Counted from the stretch's first letter, positions 1 to 7,212 are shown. The stretch: 12,960 bases of DNA from Proteobacteria bacterium UBA7821 (GCA_002480165.1 DLBP01000048.1:1-12960); one strand, 5' to 3'. Program-made: numbers and translations. Notes: generated by a model not told the origin, from the sequence alone.

Positions 1-33
1 CTTATATGAAGTTGTCAATAAATCACTCAGCCA

Positions 34-726
34 CTAGCCGATAGGCTTTTGGTATGCTGCTATGTAGTTGATTGATATACGGTCAACTAATTTAGCAGAT
101 TGTGATAATGGCATGTAATGAATTCCTTTTAGGCTGAGTCGCTGGTAGTGATAAGAGCGCATCACCCGATCAAGCTCAGATGGCCGGATGAACCATTCGT
201 GTTTATGGGTTCCTTTGGGGACGATTCCGGCCACATACTCTGCGAAACAAATGCCAAATACGAAACTGTAAATATTTCGATCTAGCGTTGAAAAAACACA
301 AATACCACCGGGTTTCAATAGTTGATCAATATCCTGTATACATGCTTCGGGATTGTTTAAGTGTTCTAAGAGTTCCAGACATGTAATGCCATCGTATTCT
401 GCAGACATCGCTTCGAGGTGCTGATGGCTGGATTGGTGTAAGTATTGAATTGCTGGGTTTGGTGTGTGTTGCTTGGCAATGTCTATACATGCTTGACTGG
501 TATCAATGCCCGTAATGGAATATGTGGGGTACATTGTCTGTAGAGACTCGGTTAATAAACCTGCGCCACAACCGAGATCGAGTAGTCTTGCCTGATGAGA
601 AAAATTAAAGAACTGTTTGATGAACGCACATCTTGCGGGGTTGATGTGATGGAGTGATCGCATTGGGCCATTGGAGTCCCACCAGTCATCTGCTAATTGA
701 TCAAAATGGTCAGTCGATAAGCTCAT
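34..726 (-). CDS. ubiG: Ubiquinone biosynthesis O-methyltransferase UbiG
   Basis: SAM-dependent O-methyltransferase of ubiquinone synthesis; in the family it methylates the ring hydroxyls of the polyprenyl catechol intermediate and demethylubiquinol at the inner membrane face. The 230-residue length is normal for UbiG. The N-terminus has the family hallmark FDQLADDWWD with NPARCAFI after it (about residues 8-36). Motif I is LLDLGCGAG (48-56), the acidic end of strand beta2 is GID (73-75), and LKPGG is at 137-141. The UbiG-specific run STLDRN, AEYV, PKGTH and FIRPSEL spans 146-185, and the C-terminus NYIAAYQKP is typical. The ATG overlaps the stop of the upstream methyltransferase-like gene (ATGA), and only a weak Shine-Dalgarno precedes it, so translational coupling is likely. 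It is the last visible gene of the fabI-sohB operon. All key residues look intact. Confidence 0.95.
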   Translation of the reverse strand: MSLSTDHFDQLADDWWDSNGPMRSLHHINPARCAFIKQFFNFSHQARLLDLGCGAGLLTESLQTMYPTYSITGIDTSQACIDIAKQHTPNPAIQYLHQSSHQHLEAMSAEYDGITCLELLEHLNNPEACIQDIDQLLKPGGICVFSTLDRNIYSFVFGICFAEYVAGIVPKGTHKHEWFIRPSELDRVMRSYHYQRLSLKGIHYMPLSQSAKLVDRISINYIAAYQKPIG

Positions 727-1556
727 GGTTTTTTCGCCAATATCACAGAAATGTCTGTTTGAATTTTAATCGGAAACAGATTGCCTTTGAATAGTTTAAG
801 GCATTGATAATAAAGAAATAGTAAGCTGTTTTGTGTGTAGGCGAATCTTGGCAATAGATCCGATGTCCAGGCGGAATTTAGGAGCCAGGATTTAATGTCG
901 TTATATGAATTAAGTACGATTTCTTTTTGAATGGCACATTGGTCAATAATCTGAAAGCCATGGGATTCGACATCTTGTATGTGACTGGCATGGTTAACGG
1001 GTAGGTCGTTTTGCTGTAAAAACCGACTGCTGTAGAATATAGCTTGAATCAATTTTGGTAATTTACATTTGGTGTGGTGTATCGCTTTTTGAGTATTAGA
1101 CACAAAAGAGATTAAGCCGTTTTCAGAAGTAATCCCATCACATAGCTTGATGATTTGATCTCTTTTGTTGTTTTGGTACATGAAGTGAGCGATAACGCAG
1201 TCAGATGAATTGGGTTGGACGTGTCGTTTAATATCGTTGGGACTCGCACAAATCAGCCTAGGTATGGCAAGGTCTTTTGATTGACGGATCGCGTCACTAA
1301 CGCGATTGAGTGTTGTTTGGCATGAGCTAATCCCGATCTGCTTCGTTGCATTGATTGATGCTTGAAGTGCAATTAGCGTTGAGCCAGTTTTGATATTCAG
1401 GTCAACCACACGAGGGGCGCTATTTAGCAGGTTGCATGTGAGCTGTCTAACCGATGCTTTATGAACCAGGCGTTTAATGTAGCCAAAATCTTGTGGAGTG
1501 GGTGTATTGAACGGTTCTTGTCTCGGTTTCTGTTGGCTGGTTTGGTTTCGAATCAA
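723..1556 (-). CDS. Divergent class I SAM-methyltransferase-like protein
   Basis: 277-residue soluble protein with the layout of a class I SAM methyltransferase but poor motif conservation. Motif I reads VVDLNIKTG (50-58) where a typical enzyme has a DxGxGxG glycine loop, so two glycines are missing. A beta2-like segment GISS (75-78), a motif IV-like strand DCVIAHF (119-125), a helix and strand resembling the usual L-x-PGG-x-L region (137-151), and a C-terminal strand ending VILAKKP follow in the expected order. I infer either a methyltransferase with altered cofactor binding or a non-catalytic paralogue. The start is TTG at 1556, supported by GGAAGG a few bases upstream; it overlaps the sohB stop as TTGA, and its own stop overlaps the ubiG start as ATGA. 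Its place directly before ubiG suggests a link to quinone or lipid metabolism, but that is context only. I cannot assign a substrate. Confidence 0.6.
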   Translation of the reverse strand: MIRNQTSQQKPRQEPFNTPTPQDFGYIKRLVHKASVRQLTCNLLNSAPRVVDLNIKTGSTLIALQASINATKQIGISSCQTTLNRVSDAIRQSKDLAIPRLICASPNDIKRHVQPNSSDCVIAHFMYQNNKRDQIIKLCDGITSENGLISFVSNTQKAIHHTKCKLPKLIQAIFYSSRFLQQNDLPVNHASHIQDVESHGFQIIDQCAIQKEIVLNSYNDIKSWLLNSAWTSDLLPRFAYTQNSLLFLYYQCLKLFKGNLFPIKIQTDISVILAKKP

Positions 1557-2548
1557 GATGCCTTCCAGCTACTGATGAAATGCATCAGGGTCTTCGATAG
1601 TGACGAACACTGCCCCTGTAGGTACTTTTGTACGAGACTTTTTTTCGACTCCATATTTAATTTCATGACCATTTTAGTAGAGCAGATAGTTTGAATGTAT
1701 TCATCACTGGTCGCGATGTGGTCAACCAATCCATGTGCCAGTGCTTGCTTGCCAAGCCATACTGTCCCATCTGAGACTTGGTCAATGTCTAATGTGGGTC
1801 TGTAGGCCGCTATGTGCTCTCTAAATTGTTGATGAATTAGGTCTGCTTGCTGCTGAGCTTGTAGGCGATCTTCATGGGTTACTTTGCCAAGTAGACTCAA
1901 GTTTCTTTTATGATCTCCCGCTGTGATTTCCTCCCAGTCGATGTGATTCTTTTTCATTAAGTCATTGAAATTTGGAATACCCATCCAAACGCCAATGGAG
2001 CCAACCATTGCAAATGGGGCTGCATTGATCGTGTCAGCCACGCAAGCCATCATGTAACCACCGCTGGCGCCAACTTTATCAATACAGGCAGTTAGAGGGA
2101 TTTTCGCCTGTCTAATTCTTTCCAGTTGGCTAGCGGCATAGCCGTATTGGCTGACTGATCCGCCAGCACTATTGATGCGGATAATAACTTCATCATCTGC
2201 ATTGGCGATCGTGAGAATTGCAGATATTTCATCTTTGAGTTCTTTTGTCTTGGATGCTTGCATATCGCCTTCAAATGTTAGCAGAAAGGCTTTTGGTTTA
2301 TCGGTGTGTTTCTTTTTATCTAGGTGCTTTTTGAGTTTTTTGAAAGTCTTTTTCTCAAGAGACACCTCTGATATGACGGTTGCAAAGGATTTCAGCTCGT
2401 CATTTACAACACTAATATTAAGCTGTTTTTTGGAGGAGTTTTTTGATGATTCTGGCGATTTTAGGGCGCGAATAATGGCAATTAATGCCAGCGTTACCAG
2501 TAGAATTTTGATGAAAAATATGGCCAGTGTCTCTAGTATAATATTCAA
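1553..2548 (-). CDS. sohB: SohB-type inner-membrane serine protease (peptidase S49)
   Basis: S49 family (signal peptide peptidase A-like) protease, 331 residues. A single N-terminal membrane segment (about residues 6-27) is followed by a charged, lysine-rich linker (30-85) and the protease domain from about 86. Visible S49 features are the strand and loop INSAGGSV (125-132), the nucleophile motif GASGGYMMA with Ser162, MVGSIGV (181-187), and Lys214 in GDHKR. The Ser162 to Lys214 spacing of 52 residues equals that of the Ser/Lys dyad known in Bacillus SppA, so the dyad looks intact. The start is TTG (2546-2548) with AGGG about 7 nt upstream; it is required because the membrane segment begins immediately after it and no in-frame ATG lies nearby. 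It sits 4 nt after the fabI stop. The family role is degradation of membrane peptides and some periplasmic proteins; substrates here are unknown. Confidence 0.92.
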   Translation of the reverse strand: MNIILETLAIFFIKILLVTLALIAIIRALKSPESSKNSSKKQLNISVVNDELKSFATVISEVSLEKKTFKKLKKHLDKKKHTDKPKAFLLTFEGDMQASKTKELKDEISAILTIANADDEVIIRINSAGGSVSQYGYAASQLERIRQAKIPLTACIDKVGASGGYMMACVADTINAAPFAMVGSIGVWMGIPNFNDLMKKNHIDWEEITAGDHKRNLSLLGKVTHEDRLQAQQQADLIHQQFREHIAAYRPTLDIDQVSDGTVWLGKQALAHGLVDHIATSDEYIQTICSTKMVMKLNMESKKSLVQKYLQGQCSSLSKTLMHFISSWKAS

Positions 2549-2552
2549 TGGT

Positions 2553-3344
2553 CTACCCTATTGTATCTGTGAATGCGAGCGTGTGGAATCCTTGGTCAAC
2601 GTGGATGATCTCTCCAGTAACACCGTCCGATAGGTCAGATGCCAAGAAAGTCGCGACATTACCAACTTGCTCGATGGTTGTCTCTTGTTGAATGGGGGTT
2701 GTTTCTTGCACTTTAGTTAGCAGGGTTCTCATGCCTTTTATCCCTGCTGCCGCCAGTGTCTTGATTGGACCAGAAGAAATCGCGTTGACTCTGATATTGT
2801 CAGCACCCAAACTACAGGCAAGATATCGGACGCTGGCTTCCAGGCTTGCCTTAGCTAGACCCATGGTGTTGTAATTGGGAACCACTCTGGATGAAGCAAT
2901 GTAGGTTAACGTGATAACACTGGCTTTCTTACTAAACAATTGTCGCGCGGCTTGACAGAGGGCAGATAGACTGTAACTTGAAATTTCGTGTGCGGTATTG
3001 AAGCCCTGGCGAGAGATGTTCTCAAGGTAGTTGCCGCTGATTTGGTCAGCTGGCGCATAGGCGATGGCGTGAACTAGAATATCGAAGGTATCCCAGTGCT
3101 GTTTGACCTGATTAAAGAACTGTTTGATCTCGTCGTCTTGAGAAACATCACACGGATAGATCGCGATGGCATTCACTTCTTCTGCCAGTTTCGAAACCCG
3201 ACTGACTAACTTTTCTGATTGGTAGCTCAGTATAATACTAGCGCCCTGTTGGTGGAGTGATTTGGCAATCCCAAAAGCAATCGATCGATTGCTGGCAGCG
3301 CCAAATATAACGGCTCTTTTTCCTTTTAGCATCGTTGGATACAT
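2553..3344 (-). CDS. fabI: Enoyl-[acyl-carrier-protein] reductase (NADH) FabI
   Basis: Catalyses the last reduction of each cycle of type II fatty acid elongation, trans-2-enoyl-ACP to acyl-ACP. It belongs to the short-chain dehydrogenase superfamily; the 263-residue length is normal. The nucleotide-binding loop is GAASNRSIAFGIA (15-27), the FabI form of the Gly-rich turn. The catalytic Y-x9-Y-x6-K pattern is Tyr148, Tyr158 and Lys165, matching Tyr146/Tyr156/Lys163 of the E. coli enzyme. The segment HAIAYAP (92-98) lines the substrate and triclosan pocket, and SSGPIKTLAA (190-199) is the mobile substrate loop. Translation is drawn from the ATG at 3344, which has GAG about 5 nt upstream; an alternative ATG at 3332 would begin MLKGKR, closer to typical FabI N-termini, but has no ribosome site. 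It is first in the operon with sohB, the methyltransferase-like gene and ubiG, and is divergent from the MFS gene. Confidence 0.95.
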   Translation of the reverse strand: MYPTMLKGKRAVIFGAASNRSIAFGIAKSLHQQGASIILSYQSEKLVSRVSKLAEEVNAIAIYPCDVSQDDEIKQFFNQVKQHWDTFDILVHAIAYAPADQISGNYLENISRQGFNTAHEISSYSLSALCQAARQLFSKKASVITLTYIASSRVVPNYNTMGLAKASLEASVRYLACSLGADNIRVNAISSGPIKTLAAAGIKGMRTLLTKVQETTPIQQETTIEQVGNVATFLASDLSDGVTGEIIHVDQGFHTLAFTDTIG

Positions 3345-3374
3345 CGTCTCAATTAACCTGATTAATGTTAGCAG

Positions 3375-3403
3375 ATTATAACCTTGTGTTCAAAGTAATT
3401 TCT
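3375..3403 (-). promoter_or_regulatory. Putative fabI operon promoter (-10 TATAAT, poor -35)
   Basis: Reading the minus strand, a perfect TATAAT lies at 3380-3375, about 31 nt before the fabI ATG. The region at the usual -35 distance (AGAAAT) is a poor match, so the promoter may be weak or activator-dependent. Just downstream, around the expected transcription start and leader, is a small inverted repeat ATTAA-N5-TTAAT (3352-3366), which could bind a regulator. This is inference from motif matches only. Confidence 0.4.
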
Positions 3404-3437
3404 GCTGACAATTTTAAGCTAAATGTTGGCAATATAC

Positions 3438-3466
3438 TTGACAAATTAAGTTTTTGTGAGTATAAT
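3438..3466 (+). promoter_or_regulatory. Perfect-consensus sigma-70 promoter for the MFS gene
   Basis: TTGACA at 3438-3443 and TATAAT at 3461-3466, separated by exactly 17 nt. Both hexamers match the consensus at 6 of 6 positions. The predicted start is near 3473, giving a leader of about 30 nt before the ATG at 3502. It is the strongest promoter match I found in the window and runs divergently from the fabI promoter, with the two -10 boxes about 80 nt apart. Such a match usually means strong constitutive transcription unless a repressor acts on it. Confidence 0.8.
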
Positions 3467-3501
3467 TGATCATCGATTTAGTTTAAGTGATGGAATAAGA
3501 A

Positions 3502-4743
3502 ATGCTTAAGTCTACTAATTTTACTTCAATTTTATTTGCTTTTATCCTTTCTGCGATCACTTACGCTTTGCACTTGTCCAATGGGTCTATTTATGAATTC
3601 CTTTTGGTTGATTTCTCAGTCAAACCGAATCAGGTCGCTGTTTTCTTCGCATCGTTGTACATCATCTATGGTGTGATGCAGTTTATCGGTGCAATTGGTT
3701 TGGCGTGTTTGGGCATCAATCGGGTGTTGATTATCTCACTCGTCGGATTGGCTGCATCGTTGCAGATGACTAGCGTGATAGGACACTCACTGTGGTTATT
3801 AATCGTTGTGCGATTGGCCATGGGGCTGTTTATGTCATGCTTATTTATTTGTGCAGCAGATATCTTAAGGAAATCGTCAAGCGAGGCGATGTTTCCAATA
3901 CTACTGGTTGCACTTGATGTGATTGGGATTTTGTCAATCGCAATGGGTGAAACAAAGATTGTCTATCTAGTCCAATACTACGGTTGGAAAAATTTCTATG
4001 TATTCCTATCTTGGGCCGTCATCGCTAGTGTTTTGATCTACTATGTAGCTGTCCGCCGTGAATTACAATGCAACTGGTCATCTGAAGCGCCTTGTTTGCG
4101 TTCATCGAAAATCAAACTAATCAAATCACTTTCAAACCCGATTGTTGTGGTTAATGGGTTAGTGGCTGGTATGTTGTTTTCTATTGCTACGGCAATAATC
4201 GGTCTATTCTTAAAGCCATTTTTAAATATGAAATATGGCTTTGATATTGCTCAATCCTCGATATACGTGCAGATGATGCTCTATGGAATGGCGATGAGTA
4301 TGGTCATCATCAGTTTAGTTGCTCGAAGTTTTCAAGCGGCGTGTTCGATCATTGTTGGTGGTTGCCTATTGGCTGCTATCTCACTTGTGCTCATCGCTTG
4401 TCTGCCAGATGTGGCTGGCAACTTACTCAGTTACAGTACATTTCTACTGGGTTTTTCAGGTGGTTGCTTTGTGGCATGTTTTTTGTTGGGTGATTTATCA
4501 TCAATTGCTGTGTCAAAATCATTATTTATTGCTGTGACGAATGGAATCTGTTACCTAGTGACACCAGTCCTTCAGGTAGTCTTAGGTATGTTAATCACAT
4601 GGCTTGGTCGATATGTTGACCCAATGACAGCATACCAAATTAGTTTTTTAATCTACAGTGTTGTGTTCGTGTTGGCTGCTGTTGCGATGTTTCTTAAAAC
4701 TGGCTTGGTTAGAGATGCTGATTTGGATTACGAGTCTCTTTAA
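3502..4743 (+). CDS. MFS family transporter, 12 transmembrane helices
   Basis: 413-residue integral membrane protein of the major facilitator superfamily, with about 12 hydrophobic segments in two blocks of six separated by a hydrophilic loop (about 184-212), the usual MFS layout. The loop after helix 2 (residues 69-74, LGINRV) is a degenerate motif A. Helix 4 carries RLAMG (104-108), fitting the conserved R-x3-G of motif B. The YGWKNFYVF segment (160-168), just before helix 6, resembles the conserved GWRxxF of many MFS proteins. There is no extra domain and no signal peptide. It is transcribed alone from a perfect promoter; a weak GGAATAAG element precedes the ATG. Nothing downstream is coupled to it, since about 100 nt separate it from the DUF1538 gene. 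The substrate cannot be read from the sequence; anion or metabolite:H+ symport is a generic guess. Confidence 0.85.
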   Translation: MLKSTNFTSILFAFILSAITYALHLSNGSIYEFLLVDFSVKPNQVAVFFASLYIIYGVMQFIGAIGLACLGINRVLIISLVGLAASLQMTSVIGHSLWLLIVVRLAMGLFMSCLFICAADILRKSSSEAMFPILLVALDVIGILSIAMGETKIVYLVQYYGWKNFYVFLSWAVIASVLIYYVAVRRELQCNWSSEAPCLRSSKIKLIKSLSNPIVVVNGLVAGMLFSIATAIIGLFLKPFLNMKYGFDIAQSSIYVQMMLYGMAMSMVIISLVARSFQAACSIIVGGCLLAAISLVLIACLPDVAGNLLSYSTFLLGFSGGCFVACFLLGDLSSIAVSKSLFIAVTNGICYLVTPVLQVVLGMLITWLGRYVDPMTAYQISFLIYSVVFVLAAVAMFLKTGLVRDADLDYESL

Positions 4744-4834
4744 CCCATTCGAAAATTTTCAAATTAAATAATAGTTTTTGCAAATAGTTCCAGTCAAACC
4801 TATCAATTCCATTTATCGTTGATCTGTTTTAGTC

Positions 4835-4846
4835 TATAGTATTAAA
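4835..4846 (+). promoter_or_regulatory. Putative -10 box placed for a leaderless DUF1538 mRNA
   Basis: TATAGT at 4835-4840 ends 6 nt before the ATG at 4847, which would place transcription initiation on the start codon itself. No Shine-Dalgarno-like sequence precedes this ATG. The 17-nt-spaced -35 candidate (TTTATC, 4812-4817) is weak. An alternative promoter, TTGCAA (4778-4783) and TATCAA (4801-4806) with 17-nt spacing, would give a leader of roughly 35 nt. The sequence does not decide between them. Confidence 0.35.
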
Positions 4847-6562
4847 ATGAAATATTCTACATACGTCTCTGACCACACCAAACTTGCGTCAATCAAATAC
4901 GACCAACTGCAACAGTATCAAATCAAACACACTGATACGTTCAGAGTCACCTTCAGGCAGGCCGTCAAGCTAGTTTCGCCCTACGTTGCCGTCCGTGTCA
5001 TGGCTCAGATCAAGTCGGTTGCACCACTTGCGCTGTACCTAATTGGATTCCAAGTTTTATTGCTGCAACAAACTCTAATAGACCCAATTCTTACGACACT
5101 TGGTTTGTGTGCGGTTGTTATTGGATTGGCTGTTTTTATGGAGGGGCTCAAGACAGGCCTTATGCCATTTGGTAACATCATAGGCAATACACTGCCCAAG
5201 AAAGTCTCTGTCTACATGACATTAATCGTTATTACTGTGCTTGGTGTTGGTGTCACGTTTGCTGAACCAGCCATAGGTGCATTACAAACATTGGGTGCGT
5301 CTGTTGATCCAACCACCGCCCCCTACCTGTATGAAATACTCAAGCACCGAAGTCTTGCACTGGTTTTAGTCGTCGGAGCAGGGGTCGGATTGGCAGCCAT
5401 GCTAGGCGTGATTCGTTTTTTAAGAGGTTGGTCACTCAAACCACTCATTTATTTGACACTGCTCCCAACCATACTACTGACAATTTATGTGTGGGAAGAC
5501 AGTCATCTGATGAGTGTGCTGGGGTTGGCATGGGACTGTGGTGCTGTAACGACAGGTCCAGTGACGGTACCACTTGTGCTGTCTCTCGGTATTGGTATTG
5601 CTAATTCTTCTGGTAAGGGGCAATCATCTTTATCGGGTTTTGGAGTCGTCACGTTGGCGTCTCTTTTTCCCATTATGGCTGTGCTGTGTTTGTGTGTTTA
5701 TGTGTCATCCGTTATTAGTCCAGAGGAGATACTCTCAACTTACCACTCAGAAGCATTGTCTACTTCAACAGCAGTCTATTCGGTTTGGGATCAAACACCA
5801 TTGGTTGAGATCGCACTCGGTATTCGCGCAATCCTGCCTCTGGTCATTTTTCTGTTTTTTGTACTCGCATTTATTCTAAAAGCCAAACTTGAAAATCGAA
5901 CACTAACGCTCTACGGACTTGTGCTGTGTGTCACTGGGATGTGTATATTTAATATCGGTTTGACATACGGCTTGGGCTCGATCGGTAGTCAGACTGGTTC
6001 TGTGCTGCCATCAGCTTTTATGCCGATCGATGGGCAGCCTGATTCTCCGTTGTATGGAAAAGAGTTTGGTCTCACACTGGTCGTTATGTTTGCCTGGTTC
6101 TTGGGTTTTGGCGCAACCATCGCCGAACCAGCTCTGAATGCGCTCGGCATCACCGTTCAGAATTTAACTGAAGGTGCATTCAAAAAGTCAATGCTGATGT
6201 ACAGTGTCGCGTGTGGTGTTGCTGTTGGGATTGCCGTTGGCATTGTCAAGATCATCTACTCGCTAGATTTAGCCAGTTTGTTGTTACCACTGTATTTTAT
6301 TGCGATCGCACTGACATTTTTCTCGACAGAAGAATACGTTAATGTCGCCTGGGATAGTGCAGGTGTCACGACTGGGCCTGTCACCGTTCCATTAGTTATG
6401 GCAACGGGTTTAGGTTTAGGTAATGCATTGTCATCAGCCGATGGATTTGGTGTGTTGTCATTGGCAAGTATTTGTCCAATAATAGCTGTTTTATCAATGG
6501 GGTTGTATATTCGGCTAAAGCAAGTTTTGTTTAAAAGACAGGAGGAAGATTATGACCAGTGA
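4847..6562 (+). CDS. DUF1538-family membrane protein with two tandem repeats, putative transporter
   Basis: 571-residue polytopic membrane protein with a hydrophilic N-terminus of about 45 residues. It is built of two homologous halves. Matching signatures occur twice: AEPAIGAL (139-146) and AEPALNAL (426-433); WDCGAVTTGPVTVPLV (229-244) and WDSAGVTTGPVTVPLV (502-517); GFGVVTLAS (264-272) and GFGVLSLAS (533-541). I recognise these as the DUF1538 family. The family function is not established as far as I know. The duplicated, glycine/proline/threonine-rich motifs between hydrophobic helices look like re-entrant or substrate-binding elements of a secondary transporter, which is inference. Its stop overlaps the first of two PII-like genes by 11 nt, the strongest hint to function: PII proteins commonly gate membrane transporters. 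Start chosen at ATG 4847, because the homologous region begins about 30 residues later and no better start exists. Confidence 0.85.
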   Translation: MKYSTYVSDHTKLASIKYDQLQQYQIKHTDTFRVTFRQAVKLVSPYVAVRVMAQIKSVAPLALYLIGFQVLLLQQTLIDPILTTLGLCAVVIGLAVFMEGLKTGLMPFGNIIGNTLPKKVSVYMTLIVITVLGVGVTFAEPAIGALQTLGASVDPTTAPYLYEILKHRSLALVLVVGAGVGLAAMLGVIRFLRGWSLKPLIYLTLLPTILLTIYVWEDSHLMSVLGLAWDCGAVTTGPVTVPLVLSLGIGIANSSGKGQSSLSGFGVVTLASLFPIMAVLCLCVYVSSVISPEEILSTYHSEALSTSTAVYSVWDQTPLVEIALGIRAILPLVIFLFFVLAFILKAKLENRTLTLYGLVLCVTGMCIFNIGLTYGLGSIGSQTGSVLPSAFMPIDGQPDSPLYGKEFGLTLVVMFAWFLGFGATIAEPALNALGITVQNLTEGAFKKSMLMYSVACGVAVGIAVGIVKIIYSLDLASLLLPLYFIAIALTFFSTEEYVNVAWDSAGVTTGPVTVPLVMATGLGLGNALSSADGFGVLSLASICPIIAVLSMGLYIRLKQVLFKRQEEDYDQ

Positions 6563-6917
6563 GATTGTATACCTCACGCACGCTGTCTTAATTACCTGTG
6601 TGGTAGAGGCAGGTAAGTCAGGTGATGTTATCCAGGCTGCCAGTTCAGCAGGTGCTAAAGGTTCATTTGTAAACTACGCAAAAGGCCAAGGTATAAAAGA
6701 AAGTATGGGTTTGATTGGTGTGACCATAGACAATGATAAAGAGGTCGTTCGTTTTATTGTCTCTGAAGAGCAGGCAGGGCATGTCACCGATGCGATTTAT
6801 ACACGAACACAACTGTCAATGCCTGGTAAAGGAATTATGTTTACGCAGAATCTAGAACGCGTGGCAACACACATACCGGATCAAGTTCTGGTAAACCAGG
6901 AAGGCTCACATGACTAA
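6552..6917 (+). CDS. PII-like signalling protein, partner of the DUF1538 protein
   Basis: 121-residue protein with the PII ferredoxin-like (beta-alpha-beta)2 pattern. Beta1 is AVLITCVV (11-18), helix 1 covers about 21-33, GAKGSFVNYAKGQG (34-47) is the beta2 and loop region, GVTIDNDKEVVRFIV (56-70) holds beta3, helix 2 covers about 72-87, and PGKGIMFTQNLERV (91-104) is the final strand region. Canonical GlnB/GlnK has a long T-loop with a uridylylated Tyr51; here only about 15 residues join the strands and no such Tyr is seen, so control by GlnD is unlikely. The start is certain: AGGAGG (6540-6545) lies 6 nt before the ATG. It overlaps the DUF1538 gene by 11 nt and the next PII-like gene by 8 nt. 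I infer a trimer that senses a nucleotide or small ligand and docks on the membrane protein. Confidence 0.8.
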   Translation: MTSEIVYLTHAVLITCVVEAGKSGDVIQAASSAGAKGSFVNYAKGQGIKESMGLIGVTIDNDKEVVRFIVSEEQAGHVTDAIYTRTQLSMPGKGIMFTQNLERVATHIPDQVLVNQEGSHD

Positions 6918-7212
6918 TACGGTAGAAGTCACCGCTCTAGTTAAGCAAGAAAAGCTTAGTGACGTGTGTCAGCTTTGCCGCGAGTCCAATAGTGTGCTCT
7001 GTTGGTACTTTGAACACGGTCGTTCTTCGGGGTTATTCCATCTGCAAGAATTTGGCCAGTCGTGTGAAATCAACATCTTTAATATATTCGTTGAGCAACA
7101 AAATGCTGATCAGATATACCAAGAATTGTATGCCATCATGGAGCTATCTGAACATAAAAATGGCTTAATCTACTCCATGTCTTTGAGTGCGCCCAGCATA
7201 AAAGTACTATAG
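6910..7212 (+). CDS. Second, divergent short PII-like protein
   Basis: 100-residue protein. The start EVTALVKQEKLSDVCQ (6-21) closely resembles the first strand and helix of PII proteins (VxALVKPEKLxxV). The second half, EINIFNIFVEQQNADQIYQEL (about 53-73) followed by NGLIYSMSL (85-93), fits beta3, helix 2 and beta4. The stretch between the halves (HGRSSG followed by about 11 residues) is too short for a T-loop, and the nucleotide-loop glycines of GlnB are not recognisable. It is therefore a PII fold without the usual signalling loop, either a dedicated regulator of the DUF1538 protein or a subunit of a mixed trimer with the gene before it. AGGAAGG 5 nt upstream and the 8-nt overlap support the ATG at 6910. 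Cysteines at 20, 23, 31 and 51 are notable for so short a protein and could allow redox sensing, which is speculative. Confidence 0.65.
   Translation: MTNTVEVTALVKQEKLSDVCQLCRESNSVLCWYFEHGRSSGLFHLQEFGQSCEINIFNIFVEQQNADQIYQELYAIMELSEHKNGLIYSMSLSAPSIKVL

Noticed and set aside
1461..2633. Open plus-strand frames at 1461-1694 and 2172-2633, and a minus frame at 2092-2274
   Set aside because: They lie inside the well-supported minus-strand genes for the methyltransferase-like protein, SohB and the end of FabI, and their translations show no family features.
2553..3344. Ala95 in FabI at the position equivalent to Gly93 of E. coli, where substitutions give triclosan or diazaborine resistance
   Set aside because: Alanine occurs naturally at this position in drug-sensitive FabI enzymes such as that of Staphylococcus aureus, so no resistance is implied.
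4744..4790. GAAAATTTTC palindrome followed by a T-run after the MFS gene as a terminator
   Set aside because: The stem is purely A/T-rich apart from its ends, with no loop and no GC-rich hairpin, so it would not be a stable intrinsic terminator.
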